Notes: generated from the letters alone by a model not told the origin. 64,000 bases of DNA from Ancylostoma caninum (GCA_037903475.1 JBAJFG010000157.1:124001-188000); one strand, 5' to 3'. Shown: positions 43,414 to 55,132, numbered from the stretch's first letter. A program made the numbers and translations.

Positions 43414-43539
43414 ATGAGCGACTCACACCAGGACGTCAACTCCGCGAAACTTGAAGCGCTTCTCTTGGACGAGCCAACCCAGTCGGAGAAGATAGCGTCC
43501 ATGAAAGTTGCCCTGGACAAGCTGATATTCGCGGTCTAA
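43414..43539 (+). pseudogene. Truncated gag N-terminus, unit 2, nonsense
   Basis: Same start as units 1 and 3, but CAA has become TAA after 41 codons. The remaining sequence to about 43769 parallels the other units. Confidence 0.7.
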
Positions 43540-44254
43540 GACATCGCGGAACAAAACGCAGCTCAGGTAAAGCTATCGTTAGAAACGATTCATGATAGCA
43601 CAATAGCGCTGCGAAACGTTCCCTCCATGCTAGAAAAGCAAGCCGATTGTTCAACACGTGCTCAGACGAGAACAAGTGAAGAGCTTGCAAACCTCGCACG
43701 AGGTTACGTTGACAGCGCTTGTGGGGAAATAGACAAGAGTCTTGCTTGTTCCTCTTCTCTGACTGCAGTCCTTCCCGCAAAATCCAGAACCGCCTCCTAG
43801 CTATAAAAGGGGCGTCTAGAGCGATCCGGCAGTTTTTTTTCCAGATCGACTGGACAGGAGCGAGTAAGGAGGATCGCCGCTGGATCAGTAAAGGATTGGC
43901 TTGGACTTCGACAGTACGCACCCCTAGACGACACGCCGGGCCCTACACGACATAGGGGCCGAATCGAACTTCCGGATGATAGTAGCGACATCCGCCTTTA
44001 GGCCGTTAAGAGCGGCTTAGGCGAGTACTCCTTCTCACAGTTGCGGCAGTGTATATTCCTGAAAGCGAGAAGTCGAACTGGTGTCTCGAGCAGCAATCCT
44101 TCTCGCATAGAAGAAGGAATATACACAGTGGCAACATCGTTTTCATCTACAATACTCTCGTTGTGCCGAATACAGCGTGTAACTCGCGTCGCAATTCGGA
44201 TTTGCGATAGTTACAGCACAAAAGCACACCACTGTTGCAGATAGCTGGAAAACC

Positions 44255-44641
44255 ATGAGCGACTCACACCAGGACGTCAACTCCGCGAGACTTGAAGCGC
44301 TTCTCTTGGACGAGCCAACCCAGTCGGAGCAGATAGCGTCCATGAAAGTTGCCCTGGACAAGCTGATATTCGCGGTCCAAGACATCGCGGAACAAAACGC
44401 AGCTCAGGTAAAGCTATCGTTAGAAACGATTCATGATAGCACAATAGCGCTGCGAAACGTTCCCTCCATGCTAGAAAAGCAAGCCGATTGTTCAACACGT
44501 GCTCAGACGAGAACAAGTGAAGAGCTTGCAAACCTCGCACGAGGTTACGTTGACAGCGCTTGTGGGGAAATAGACAAGAGTCTTGCTTGTTCCTCTTCTC
44601 TGACTGCAGTCCTTCCCGCCAAATCCAGAACCGCCTCCTAG
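44255..44641 (+). pseudogene. Truncated gag N-terminus, unit 3
   Basis: 128-codon frame almost identical to unit 1 (RLEALL in place of KIEALL), again ending in the next LTR copy. Confidence 0.7.
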
Positions 44642-44817
44642 CTATAAAAGGGGCGTCTAGAGCGATCCGGCAGTTTTTTTTTTCAGATCGACTGGACAGG
44701 AGCGAGCAAGGAGGATCGCCGCTGGATCAGTAAAGGATTGGCTTGGACTTCGACAGTACGCACCCCTAGACGACACGCCGGGCCCTACACGACATAGGGG
44801 CCGAATCGAACATCCGG

Positions 44818-46180
44818 ATGATAGTAGCGACATCCGCCTTTAGGCTTTCTTTCCGACTGCAGTCAGTAGAAGAGGAGCTGAACAAGCTAGTCACTCTCAC
44901 AACGCAAGTTCTCCCTACTAAAATCAACGAAGTTTTGACTCAGGCATCCAGAAGCGATAGGTGCATGCGAGCCCTAGCTCAGATTTTGGAAGTTGAGCCC
45001 ACAGAGGTGGTGCACAAAGTCAAAACAATCACAAAGGTGACACCTCATTAGAGTTATCAGCTCATTCAGGTGCCGAAACAAGACCATCCTCGTCACCCAA
45101 CGACGAGAAACGTGGACGATGCAATCACCTACGCACAGCTCAACGTCGACGAGTTCGGAGACGTAGAGTACCACCTGGATTTTGACCCGATAGCGGCTGT
45201 CCAAGGCGAGTCTAGAACGTTACATGCACGTTCTGCTAGTAAGCCAGAAGAGCGAGGTAATCTTCGTGAATTCCAGCGCGGAAGGACCAACTCGCCGCTG
45301 CAGAGAAGGACGGCGTTGAGCCCATCACCTCCGATCTATAGCCGGTTCCAAGGTGGGTCTGATGATTCAGAAATCCAAGCTAACATGGGACAAATGGTTG
45401 CAGCGATGACCTTACTGGAGGTAGAAACCTTTAAAGACCCACACAGCAAAGGATTCAGAGACTTCAGTATGCGGTTCAGGATGAAATATGGTAATCTGAG
45501 ACTGCAAAATGACATGCTAGTACACCTTTTCCTCTCCAAGCTCGAAGGGCACCCCAAAGCAGTGGCAGAGGCACTCCCCCAAAGGATCAGAAATGGTGAC
45601 TTCCAGGATATATTAGAGGCATTAAGTGCCAAGTTCAGGGCAAACGAGTCTGTTAACAGATGAAAGCCAACGTGGACTTGAAACACCTGAGGATGAAAGA
45701 AGATGTCACCACCTACTGCCTTGAACTGGAGAACCTGACGCGCAAAGCCTACCCAGAGGCTACGGAGGAGGAGCTCTCGCGGACGAGAGCAGGCGAACTG
45801 TTTTCACAGCTGACAAATTGGCCAGAATACCTGCAACTCTTCACTGCAATGGAGCTGGCACCGAAGGAATCCGCCTATGAAATGGTGAAGGCGATGGCAC
45901 AACGGTGCGAGCGCAGCGGAGAAATCGCCGCAACAATGCGCGAGGTAACGGAAGCATCTCATTCACGCTTCCAGGCGAGGAAATCTCCGGTCGACACCAG
46001 ACGAGAAGATCGTCAACAGCGACAGCAGCCAATGAGCTCAACAGGTACTATTAGCAGAATATCTGCAAAGCAGCGATTGCCCCAAAAAGAAGAAATGAAG
46101 TGTTACAACTGCAACGAGTTGGGACATTTCGGACGCGATTGCAAGAAGAAAGCGGTCCGGAAGCTTCGACCGTGGCTCGG
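44818..46180 (+). pseudogene. Gypsy-like gag with zinc knuckle, copy 1
   Basis: Structural protein of the element. The frame from about 44860 (LQSVEEELNKLV) is coiled-coil-like. A TAG at 45049-45051 interrupts, and the same frame then resumes to 45663. A capsid-like region (DFSMRFRMKYGNLRLQ, DMLVHLFLSKLEGHPKAV, ILEALSAKF) follows, resembling retrotransposon gag folds. A frameshift at 45660 separates this from KANVDLKHLRMKEDVTTYC..., which leads to the CX2CX4HX4C knuckle CYNCNELGHFGRDC at about 46103-46144. Right after the knuckle the sequence jumps into integrase, so everything from protease to the integrase N-terminus has been deleted at about 46160. Confidence 0.8.
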
Positions 46181-46850
46181 ACGTTCTTTGAGAGATGGGT
46201 GGCCGACGGAGGACGTCAGCCCAAGTGTATCCTCTCTGATCAAGGAGGAGAGTTCGACAATAAGCTGATGCAGGAACTGCGAGTACACATGGGAATTGGA
46301 CAGGTTTTCACCAAAGGATAGTCCACAGGAGAACGGCGTCACGGAGAGGTTCAACCAAACACTGATTCAAATGCTGCGAAAGAGGACGAGCGTACCGGCT
46401 GAATGCGATAAGATATTACCTGCGTGTGTATTCGCCTACAGTACAACCGTGCACGAATCGACAGGGGAATCACCATTCTTTTTCTTCCACGGATTTGACG
46501 CGCATTTCCCATGGGATGTAATTGTGCCCAAAGTTAGTGAATACGCCGTCGAACTGGATAGCTATATCCAGGAGTTGGCCATTGGCACGCAGCTTGCCCG
46601 TGAGTATGTGATCGGATGAAAGCAGCGTACGATCGCGAGAAACGAGTATGCGTGGATCCACCTAAAGTAGGAGATGGGGTCTACATGAGAATACCCAGTG
46701 AAAAGCAATCATCACACTACCCGAAGCTGGTTAACCCCTGAGAAGGTCCCTACCGAGTAATAGAGACTAGTGGGAACAGCGCTTTAGTGACTCTGATCCA
46801 CCAGAACAAAGAGCCAGTAAGAGTGCCCTTCGATCTATTACACAAACTTC
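46160..46850 (+). pseudogene. Integrase remnant with GPY/F module, copy 1
   Basis: The second half of a DDE integrase. It retains the second catalytic Asp (ILSDQGGEFDN) and the Glu (PQENGVTERFNQTL), but the HHCC domain and first Asp are absent, removed by the deletion that fuses gag to integrase. ACVFAYSTTVHESTGESPF is the conserved segment after the core. The C-terminal KVGDGVYMRI...GPYRVIE...RVPFDLLHKLP is the GPY/F module typical of Gypsy-type integrases. Frameshifts near 46318 and 46616 and a TGA at 46739-46741 (in place of Trp in the GPY/F block) break it. Not functional. Confidence 0.87.
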
Positions 46851-48183
46851 CCCAAGGGATATCAGACGAACCCATTCACACTAAGAAAGCCCGAGGGAAA
46901 AGGGGTCGTCCCAGAAAAACATCACAAGAGTTAGTTCAAAGTGATAAAATACTTTGTTTCAGAACACTCTTGTCCGCCGACGACCCGCTCAATTTTCGGT
47001 ACCGCTGTGCATGCGGCCTCTTCGGACAGATGACCCATGTGGCTATCCCAGGGCTGCAGCACCCGATGGCTCGTTCGAAGAAGGTCGAGGATATGTTCCA
47101 ACTTGCGAATGTGGCGTCCATTTCAGAGCAGCAATGCTGGGGCGAAGAACGCAAGGAACTACGGAAAAAGAGATCCCTCTACCTGACGCCCTACGGCCTC
47201 GCTCTCGCGCTAGATGCGCACAGGAGACGTTGCCATAAATTTGCCGAGAGACTCCAGAGGAGTTCGATTAGAGCATCCTGCCGTGTCTCCATGGCCAGTT
47301 GAGTTCAACATCGGAGACTACCTCACCACTGCGATAGCCATGCTGGATCACGTGGAAGCACCACGGATCACGAAGTCTTCATAGCCCTACCATCTGCCTT
47401 CGCACGTGTAGACGCGGAGATCGGTTATGAGGAGAATGTGACTCTCTACGTATACGTGGACTTCTCCACGCTTGCGCAGAAGCTTATCAACACACCGACA
47501 ACCAGATCAATTCATTGTGGTATGGCCAGACCAAATGCCTGAAAGTCGGCCTATGCGGCAATTCCTGATCAGTCTGGAGCGCCACCTGCAATGTGGAGGA
47601 ACACTGGCGTTCTTCCCCAGTACGAGGACCGCAACGAGCAGGAGTGGAAGCGAATTGGGGAGGTATGTGCCGAATTCGTCAGGTACATAGCACAACCCTC
47701 CCGCAACTTCGATGCGCTCGTGAGAGATTATTACGGCGATGTACTCGAGCAGGCACCACACACTCACCCTGCCACCTGCCTCGGAACGGACCCTCGGAAC
47801 AAGAGGGCCCCCTTCACGGACCGTCAAATACTCTTGTTTCTCGAAAACTGAGACTGACGGTCAACGACATAATGCGTATTCCTGATTTCGAGCACGGGTC
47901 TGCTGAATTGAGGGAGAGGAGGCGCCGCGAAAAGATTGCAAAGGCCAAACGTCGTCGCGAAGAAAATAAGTCAAATTTCTTTGCCATCGAAGATCCCGAA
48001 AGAAAGCGACATTCCCGCGTCATCACGTTTGAAGACCCCAAGATGGACCGACATCGTACAAGGACGCCGCCCAGAGAACGCCCACGTGAGGACCACCGCT
48101 TCAAGCAAGCACGTCGACACGATTCAACGTCACCCCACAACCCAGAACGCAGTACCAGCCCGCAAGAAGGGACCGAAACGTGA
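46851..48183 (+). pseudogene. 3' ORF region downstream of integrase, copy 1
   Basis: The integrase frame continues past the GPY/F module for about 150 codons with a Cys-containing stretch (YRCACGLFGQMTHVAI) to a TGA at 47300-47302. Further in the same frame come FIALPSAFARVDAEIGYEEN... and MWRNTGVLPQYEDRN...LLFLEN (to 47851). A different frame then encodes a very basic, Arg-rich tail (RERRRREKIAKAKRRREEN, about 47905-48183) with alternating R/S/P/H residues. I recognise no family. Position recalls accessory or envelope ORFs of LTR elements, but no membrane segment is seen. The basic tail suggests nucleic-acid binding or nuclear import (inference). Confidence 0.5.
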
Positions 48184-48266
48184 GGACCGCACACCACCAG
48201 CCGACGCCTCACAGACGCCAAAGCCCGCACAGTTGAGTTGGGGCGACTCTCCCGCCGGGAGACCCA

Positions 48267-48543
48267 TGTGATATAAAAGTAGAACTTATGTTTGTTGCTA
48301 ATGGTTTTGAGTTTGTTGACCTCAGCTATGTTACCGTTATGATCCTTTCTCGCCAACTCGCTCCTTCCCGCCAAATCAGAACCGCCTCCTAGCTATAAAA
48401 GGGACGCCTGGAGCAATCCGGCAGTTTTTTTTCGGATCGACTGGACAGGAGCGAGCAAGGAGGATCGCCGCTGGATCAGTAAAGGATTGGCTTGGACTTC
48501 GACAGTACGCACCCCTAGACGACACGCCGGGCCCTACACGACA
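48267..48543 (+). repeat. Gypsy-like LTR2 (internal)
   Basis: Complete 277-bp LTR separating the two 3749-bp units. The signal near its end is AGTAAA instead of AATAAA, as in the other internal LTR copies. Confidence 0.88.
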
Positions 48544-48566
48544 TAGGGGCCGAATCGAACATCCGG

Positions 48567-49929
48567 ATGATAGTAGCGACATCCGCCTTTAGGCTTTCTT
48601 TCCGACTGCAGTCAGTAGAAGAGGAGCTGAACAAGCTAGTCACTCTCACAACGCAAGTTCTCCCTACTAAAATCAACGAAGTTTTGACTCAGGCATCCAG
48701 AAGCGATAGGTGCATGCGAGCCCTAGCTCAGATTTTGGAAGTTGAGCCCACAGAGGTGGTGCACAAAGTCAAAACAATCACAAAGGTGACACCTCATTAG
48801 AGTTATCAGCTCATTCAGGTGCCGAAACAAGACCATCCTCGTCACCCAACGACGAGAAACGTGGACGATGCAATCACCTACGCACAGCTCAACGTCGACG
48901 AGTTCGGAGACGTAGAGTACCACCTGGATTTTGACCCGATAGCGGCTGTCCAAGGCGAGTCTAGAACGTTACATGCACGTTCTGCTAGTAAGCCAGAAGA
49001 GCGAGGTAATCTTCGTGAATTCCAGCGCGGAAGGACCAACTCGCCGCTGCAGAGAAGGACGGCGTTGAGCCCATCACCTCCGATCTATAGCCGGTTCCAA
49101 GGTGGGTCTGATGATTCAGAAATCCAAGCTAACATGGGACAAATGGTTGCAGCGATGACCTTACTGGAGGTAGAAACCTTTAAAGACCCACACAGCAAAG
49201 GATTCAGAGACTTCAGTATGCGGTTCAGGATGAAATATGGTAATCTGAGACTGCAAAATGACATGCTAGTACACCTTTTCCTCTCCAAGCTCGAAGGGCA
49301 CCCCAAAGCAGTGGCAGAGGCACTCCCCCAAAGGATCAGAAATGGTGACTTCCAGGATATATTAGAGGCATTAAGTGCCAAGTTCAGGGCAAACGAGTCT
49401 GTTAACAGATGAAAGCCAACGTGGACTTGAAACACCTGAGGATGAAAGAAGATGTCACCACCTACTGCCTTGAACTGGAGAACCTGACGCGCAAAGCCTA
49501 CCCAGAGGCTACGGAGGAGGAGCTCTCGCGGACGAGAGCAGGCGAACTGTTTTCACAGCTGACAAATTGGCCAGAATACCTGCAACTCTTCACTGCAATG
49601 GAGCTGGCACCGAAGGAATCCGCCTATGAAATGGTGAAGGCGATGGCACAACGGTGCGAGCGCAGCGGAGAAATCGCCGCAACAATGCGCGAGGTAACGG
49701 AAGCATCTCATTCACGCTTCCAGGCGAGGAAATCTCCGGTCGACACCAGACGAGAAGATCGTCAACAGCGACAGCAGCCAATGAGCTCAACAGGTACTAT
49801 TAGCAGAATATCTGCAAAGCAGCGATTGCCCCAAAAAGAAGAAATGAAGTGTTACAACTGCAACGAGTTGGGACATTTCGGACGCGATTGCAAGAAGAAA
49901 GCGGTCCGGAAGCTTCGACCGTGGCTCGG
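48567..49929 (+). pseudogene. Gypsy-like gag with zinc knuckle, copy 2
   Basis: Displaced exactly 3749 bp from copy 1, with the same TAG (48798-48800), the same frameshift (about 49409) and the same zinc knuckle. No difference from copy 1 was noticed in the translated sequence. Confidence 0.8.
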
Positions 49930-50599
49930 ACGTTCTTTGAGAGATGGGTGGCCGACGGAGGACGTCAGCCCAAGTGTATCCTCTCTGATCAAGGAGGAGA
50001 GTTCGACAATAAGCTGATGCAGGAACTGCGAGTACACATGGGAATTGGACAGGTTTTCACCAAAGGATAGTCCACAGGAGAACGGCGTCACGGAGAGGTT
50101 CAACCAAACACTGATTCAAATGCTGCGAAAGAGGACGAGCGTACCGGCTGAATGCGATAAGATATTACCTGCGTGTGTATTCGCCTACAGTACAACCGTG
50201 CACGAATCGACAGGGGAATCACCATTCTTTTTCTTCCACGGATTTGACGCGCATTTCCCATGGGATGTAATTGTGCCCAAAGTTAGTGAATACGCCGTCG
50301 AACTGGATAGCTATATCCAGGAGTTGGCCATTGGCACGCAGCTTGCCCGTGAGTATGTGATCGGATGAAAGCAGCGTACGATCGCGAGAAACGAGTATGC
50401 GTGGATCCACCTAAAGTAGGAGATGGGGTCTACATGAGAATACCCAGTGAAAAGCAATCATCACACTACCCGAAGCTGGTTAACCCCTGAGAAGGTCCCT
50501 ACCGAGTAATAGAGACTAGTGGGAACAGCGCTTTAGTGACTCTGATCCACCAGAACAAAGAGCCAGTAAGAGTGCCCTTCGATCTATTACACAAACTTC
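49909..50599 (+). pseudogene. Integrase remnant with GPY/F module, copy 2
   Basis: Same deletion junction, frameshifts and Trp-to-TGA change as copy 1, offset by 3749 bp. The shared lesions show that duplication came after inactivation. Confidence 0.87.
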
Positions 50600-51932
50600 C
50601 CCAAGGGATATCAGACGAACCCATTCACACTAAGAAAGCCCGAGGGAAAAGGGGTCGTCCCAGAAAAACATCACAAGAGTTAGTTCAAAGTGATAAAATA
50701 CTTTGTTTCAGAACACTCTTGTCCGCCGACGACCCGCTCAATTTTCGGTACCGCTGTGCATGCGGCCTCTTCGGACAGATGACCCATGTGGCTATCCCAG
50801 GGCTGCAGCACCCGATGGCTCGTTCGAAGAAGGTCGAGGATATGTTCCAACTTGCGAATGTGGCGTCCATTTCAGAGCAGCAATGCTGGGGCGAAGAACG
50901 CAAGGAACTACGGAAAAAGAGATCCCTCTACCTGACGCCCTACGGCCTCGCTCTCGCGCTAGATGCGCACAGGAGACGTTGCCATAAATTTGCCGAGAGA
51001 CTCCAGAGGAGTTCGATTAGAGCATCCTGCCGTGTCTCCATGGCCAGTTGAGTTCAACATCGGAGACTACCTCACCACTGCGATAGCCATGCTGGATCAC
51101 GTGGAAGCACCACGGATCACGAAGTCTTCATAGCCCTACCATCTGCCTTCGCACGTGTAGACGCGGAGATCGGTTATGAGGAGAATGTGACTCTCTACGT
51201 ATACGTGGACTTCTCCACGCTTGCGCAGAAGCTTATCAACACACCGACAACCAGATCAATTCATTGTGGTATGGCCAGACCAAATGCCTGAAAGTCGGCC
51301 TATGCGGCAATTCCTGATCAGTCTGGAGCGCCACCTGCAATGTGGAGGAACACTGGCGTTCTTCCCCAGTACGAGGACCGCAACGAGCAGGAGTGGAAGC
51401 GAATTGGGGAGGTATGTGCCGAATTCGTCAGGTACATAGCACAACCCTCCCGCAACTTCGATGCGCTCGTGAGAGATTATTACGGCGATGTACTCGAGCA
51501 GGCACCACACACTCACCCTGCCACCTGCCTCGGAACGGACCCTCGGAACAAGAGGGCCCCCTTCACGGACCGTCAAATACTCTTGTTTCTCGAAAACTGA
51601 GACTGACGGTCAACGACATAATGCGTATTCCTGATTTCGAGCACGGGTCTGCTGAATTGAGGGAGAGGAGGCGCCGCGAAAAGATTGCAAAGGCCAAACG
51701 TCGTCGCGAAGAAAATAAGTCAAATTTCTTTGCCATCGAAGATCCCGAAAGAAAGCGACATTCCCGCGTCATCACGTTTGAAGACCCCAAGATGGACCGA
51801 CATCGTACAAGGACGCCGCCCAGAGAACGCCCACGTGAGGACCACCGCTTCAAGCAAGCACGTCGACACGATTCAACGTCACCCCACAACCCAGAACGCA
51901 GTACCAGCCCGCAAGAAGGGACCGAAACGTGA
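50600..51932 (+). pseudogene. 3' ORF region downstream of integrase, copy 2
   Basis: Same structure, stops and basic tail as copy 1, offset by 3749 bp. Confidence 0.5.
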
Positions 51933-52015
51933 GGACCGCACACCACCAGCCGACGCCTCACAGACGCCAAAGCCCGCACAGTTGAGTTGGGGCGACTCTC
52001 CCGCCGGGAGACCCA

Positions 52016-52292
52016 TGTGATATAAAAGTAGAACTTATGTTTGTTGCTAATGGTTTTGAGTTTGTTGACCTCAGCTATGTTACCGTTATGATCCTTTCTC
52101 GCCAACTCGCTCCTTCCCGCCAAATCAGAACCGCCTCCTAGCTATAAAAGGGACGCCTGGAGCAATCCGGCAGTTTTTTTTCGGATCGACTGGACAGGAG
52201 CGAGCAAGGAGGATCTCCGCTGGATCAATAAAGGATTGGCTTGGACATCGGTAGTACACACCCCTGGACGACACGCTGGGCCCTACACAACA
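52016..52292 (+). repeat. Gypsy-like LTR3 (3' outer)
   Basis: Its first ~200 bp match LTR2 exactly or nearly so. From about 52215 it diverges (GATCTCC, AATAAA, CATCGGTAGTACACACC) and ends CTACACAACA, followed by the TSD GTTT. Confidence 0.88.
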
Positions 52293-52309
52293 GTTTTTGC
52301 GAACTCGTT

Positions 52310-53270
52310 CAGCCTCAGTTTGCAGGCCAAAGTTCGACCTATTCGCCTGCTGTCCCATACCATGAAGGTTTTTGAGCATGTCATTGACCGCAGGATTCGC
52401 GATATCGTGCGGCTCTCCGCTAACCAGTGCGAAGTGTGCGGCACCACTGATGCCATACATGCTGCACGTCTCTTGGTCGAGAAGTGTGAGAAACAAAAGC
52501 CGCTGCATCTCGCCTTCCTTGACCTAGAAAAGGCATTTGACCGCGTGCCCCACGAAGTCATCTGGTACGCTCTTCGGCAGCATGGCGTTCCTGAAGAACT
52601 AATCGAATGGGTGCGGATTCCTTACACCAGTCCAAGAAGTCACATGCAGGCGGCTGCCGACACGTCTACGGATTTCCCCATTTCCGTTGGTGTGCACCAG
52701 GGCTCTGCTCTGTCCCCGCTCCTCTTCATTGTGGTGATGGATGTTGTAACACGGGATCTGCAGAAACCCACGCCATGGACTTTGTTGTACGCAGACGACG
52801 TCATGCTCGCGTCTGAAGACAGGCAAGAACTCGAGCGGCTGACACAGGCTTGGAGTGACCAACTTGCACGCTTCGGCCTACGTCTTAACGTCAGGAAGAG
52901 AGAGTATTTAACCACCAGCGTGGATCAGCCCGGCACCATAAGCGTAGACGGAGCACAATTACCGAGAACGGAAGTGTTCAAGTACCTTGGGTCAGGAATT
53001 CCATCTGACGGTAGCGTTCATCATGAAGTTGTAGCCCGAGTTAATTCCGCATGAAGAAAGTGGCGCTCGTTGACCGGTGTTCTGTGTGACAAGAAGATCC
53101 CGGACCGACTGAAATCGAAGATCTATCATACCGTTGTCAGTCCGGTTTCTCTCTATGGCGCCGAATGTTGGCCTGCAACCAAGGAAGTAGAACGTCGCCT
53201 CAGCGCTATGGAGATGAAGATGCTGCGCTGGATGGCTGAAGTAACGCGGCTCGATCGTTTACTGCTTTGA
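52310..53270 (+). pseudogene. LINE (non-LTR) reverse transcriptase fragment
   Basis: Partial RT of a LINE-type element. VRPIRLLSHTMKVFEHVID, LAFLDLEKAFDRVPHEVIW (first catalytic Asp), GVHQGSALSPLLF and WTLLYADDVMLASE (YADD active site) appear in order, followed by LRLNVRKREYL and the thumb region with EVFKYLGS. A TGA at 53052-53054 replaces Trp before RKWRSLTGVLC, and the frame continues to a stop at 53268-53270, well before the usual C-terminal end of this family. The 5' part (endonuclease and RT start) is missing; the Gypsy-like array abuts it. A small deletion seems to have removed a few residues between LSANQC and CGTTDAIHA (judged from the family pattern). Confidence 0.88.
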
Positions 53271-53273
53271 CCC

Positions 53274-54852
53274 TAATTTTCATTCAGATTATGCATGTAT
53301 CGTCGACTGCCTTCCAAGCAAAATCCTTTAGAAGTGGTGAGAATAGAAATCATGACCATCAATGGACACATCACATCTAGTATGGGCCATAAACCATCAC
53401 CGGAAGCTGTAACTAAATTCCCCCAGATATGCTCAATGCCTACACTAAGTCCTGCTGGTCAATGACCACCACGTGCTGTGATCTGGTTGACATTCCTAAA
53501 TCGTCAAATAGCAGGCTTCAAAAGTTGAGGCAGCTTTCCTTCGCTTTTTGTTTGCAGTTGGATTACTGAATTCATTCCTGCTAAGACTACGAGTTTTTTT
53601 TTTAGAAGTAGAACAAGTTCCATATCGCACTGTGTGTTTCCAGTCAGTTGCCTACGTCCATGTTTTACATAGCATATGATACAATATGCCTAACCTTCAT
53701 GCAGCTAGCTCTCTACAAGCTGTTTCCATTTCCCAGGGACAGACTATGTACGTGTTTAAACTACATTCTGCTACTGCATGTGTTTTGTTCATTTTTATTG
53801 TAGTGTACTTTCTATTACTGTCTGATGTTGTGTTATAGCAAACTATGACCGCATGACTTGGCTTGGTTTTGTTTCTTTCTTCTCATGCTTTACTCGGAAG
53901 CTTTCAGTGGTTGTGCCTCTAGCATCACTATTCTATTAGCAGAGAAAGCATCCGCCCCTGGATGTGCGTGATTATCTCAATGGTCTTGTGCTCTCTCGAC
54001 GTCGTGCAACAGCTTGATTCACCTACCCACACCCTTCTGTTTTTAAGGAATTTGACTGCACCACCAATAAAAAAATTTCATGCCCGGTTATCTGCTGCGG
54101 AGCACTGAAAAGTTACACGGCTTAATTAAAGTTTGCTCAAGACAGCTCAAATTTGGCTTCTAAGAGGTATTTCGCTAAAAGATTACTGGAAATCACCCGA
54201 ATTTAATCACGCTTCGAAAACATGAATAAGTTTCAATTTATCTAAAAGTATGAGGGGGTTTTAGAGCATATTCTGAGCAGAATATAACTTGGAATAATAG
54301 AAGCAGAATAATAATTTAACCGGTTTAGACAGGCCGCAATTATGCCACCGTAACTCTTGACTGAAGACTTCGCAGCAGATGAGGTAAACAGATTTGAGAT
54401 CAGCGTCACAAACTTAAAAATCCTAATTTGGTATGATTCATTCTGAAACCAAATTTTTAATGGAAATGTGAATTTCTTCAAAAATAGATGGAGCATGAAA
54501 TCTGCTATTTGCTGCAATCTCTCATGTACGTGTTGAAATGAAACGGGAATTTTCTTCACCGAAGATGATGCAACGAAAACAGGCCTTATTTTTGCACCAA
54601 CATAATATCACTTGAGCTACCTCCAGTATCGACGATGATCACAGCTATCAACTCGCCTCCCTCAAGATCGTTCTGTGATCATGATCATCAAGCAGTGGTC
54701 AAACGGTCTGACAGTAACGATGATTTCATTGTGGGGTCAAGTCTTCAACAAAATACTTTGAATTTCCTTATATTCACAAGAGAAAGGAGCATGACAAAGC
54801 ATAGGTTGACGGCAGGGAAATAATTAAGCCAATGCTGCATAACAACTTATAC
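53274..54852. other. 1.6 kb without recognised genes
   Basis: Short frames only. No repeat shared with the rest of the window was noticed. Confidence 0.4.
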
Positions 54853-55132
54853 CAGTGGCGGACGCAGAAAGTGGGTGGGAGGGGGTGGGGTGGCGTGGAA
54901 AAAAAGTGGGGTCTCCGCCGTTTTGGGGACCCAGACGGGAAGTAAAATTAATAAAATATCAATTATAATAGTAAATGATTAATAAAAATTACACTAAAAA
55001 TAACAGTAAAAATAAACAATCAAAAATAAATTAATACAAGATTTTTATTTGTATTATTGTAAAGTAATTTCAAAAATTCGGCGACCCATTCTCGGCGTTT
55101 GAGCGTCCCCCCCCCCTCCGCGTCCGCCACTG
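54853..55132. mobile_element. hAT-like MITE, full-length copy
   Basis: Termini CAGTGGCGGACGCAG and CGCGTCCGCCACTG, with the interior aligning throughout with 1636-1919 (for example GTGGGGTCTCCGCCGTTTTG). The flanking octamers ACTTATAC and CTCGCTTC differ, so the TSD is lost or the ends come from different events. Confidence 0.85.

Larger units (their letters stand above)
42088..44610 (+). repeat. Three tandem ~841-bp LTR-leader-gag units
   Basis: Units begin at CCTTCCCGCCAAATCCAG at 42088, 42928 and 43770 (periods about 840-842, mostly differing in a T-run), and a fourth start is at 44611. Each contains the LTR minus its first ~95 bp, the leader, and the first ~115 gag codons. The second unit has a C-to-T change giving TAA at 43537-43539. 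Confidence 0.92.
41993..52292 (+). mobile_element. Composite Gypsy-like LTR retrotransposon array
   Basis: Outer LTRs at 41993-42269 and 52016-52292 (277 bp each, TGTGATAT...ACA) are flanked by the 4-bp direct repeat GTTT (41989-41992 and 52293-52296), showing one insertion site. Inside are two further ~841-bp partial LTR-leader-gag units, then two 3749-bp units, each with gag, zinc knuckle, integrase remnant, 3' ORF and an LTR. A GPY/F-type integrase C-terminus points to Gypsy (Metaviridae). Protease, RT and RNase H are missing, so it is non-autonomous. Confidence 0.88.

Noticed and set aside
41884..52305. 13-bp word TTTTTGCGAACTC occurring ~100 bp left of LTR1 and immediately right of LTR3
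   Set aside because: It is not at both element edges, so it is not a TSD; it is probably coincidence or a minor local repeat.
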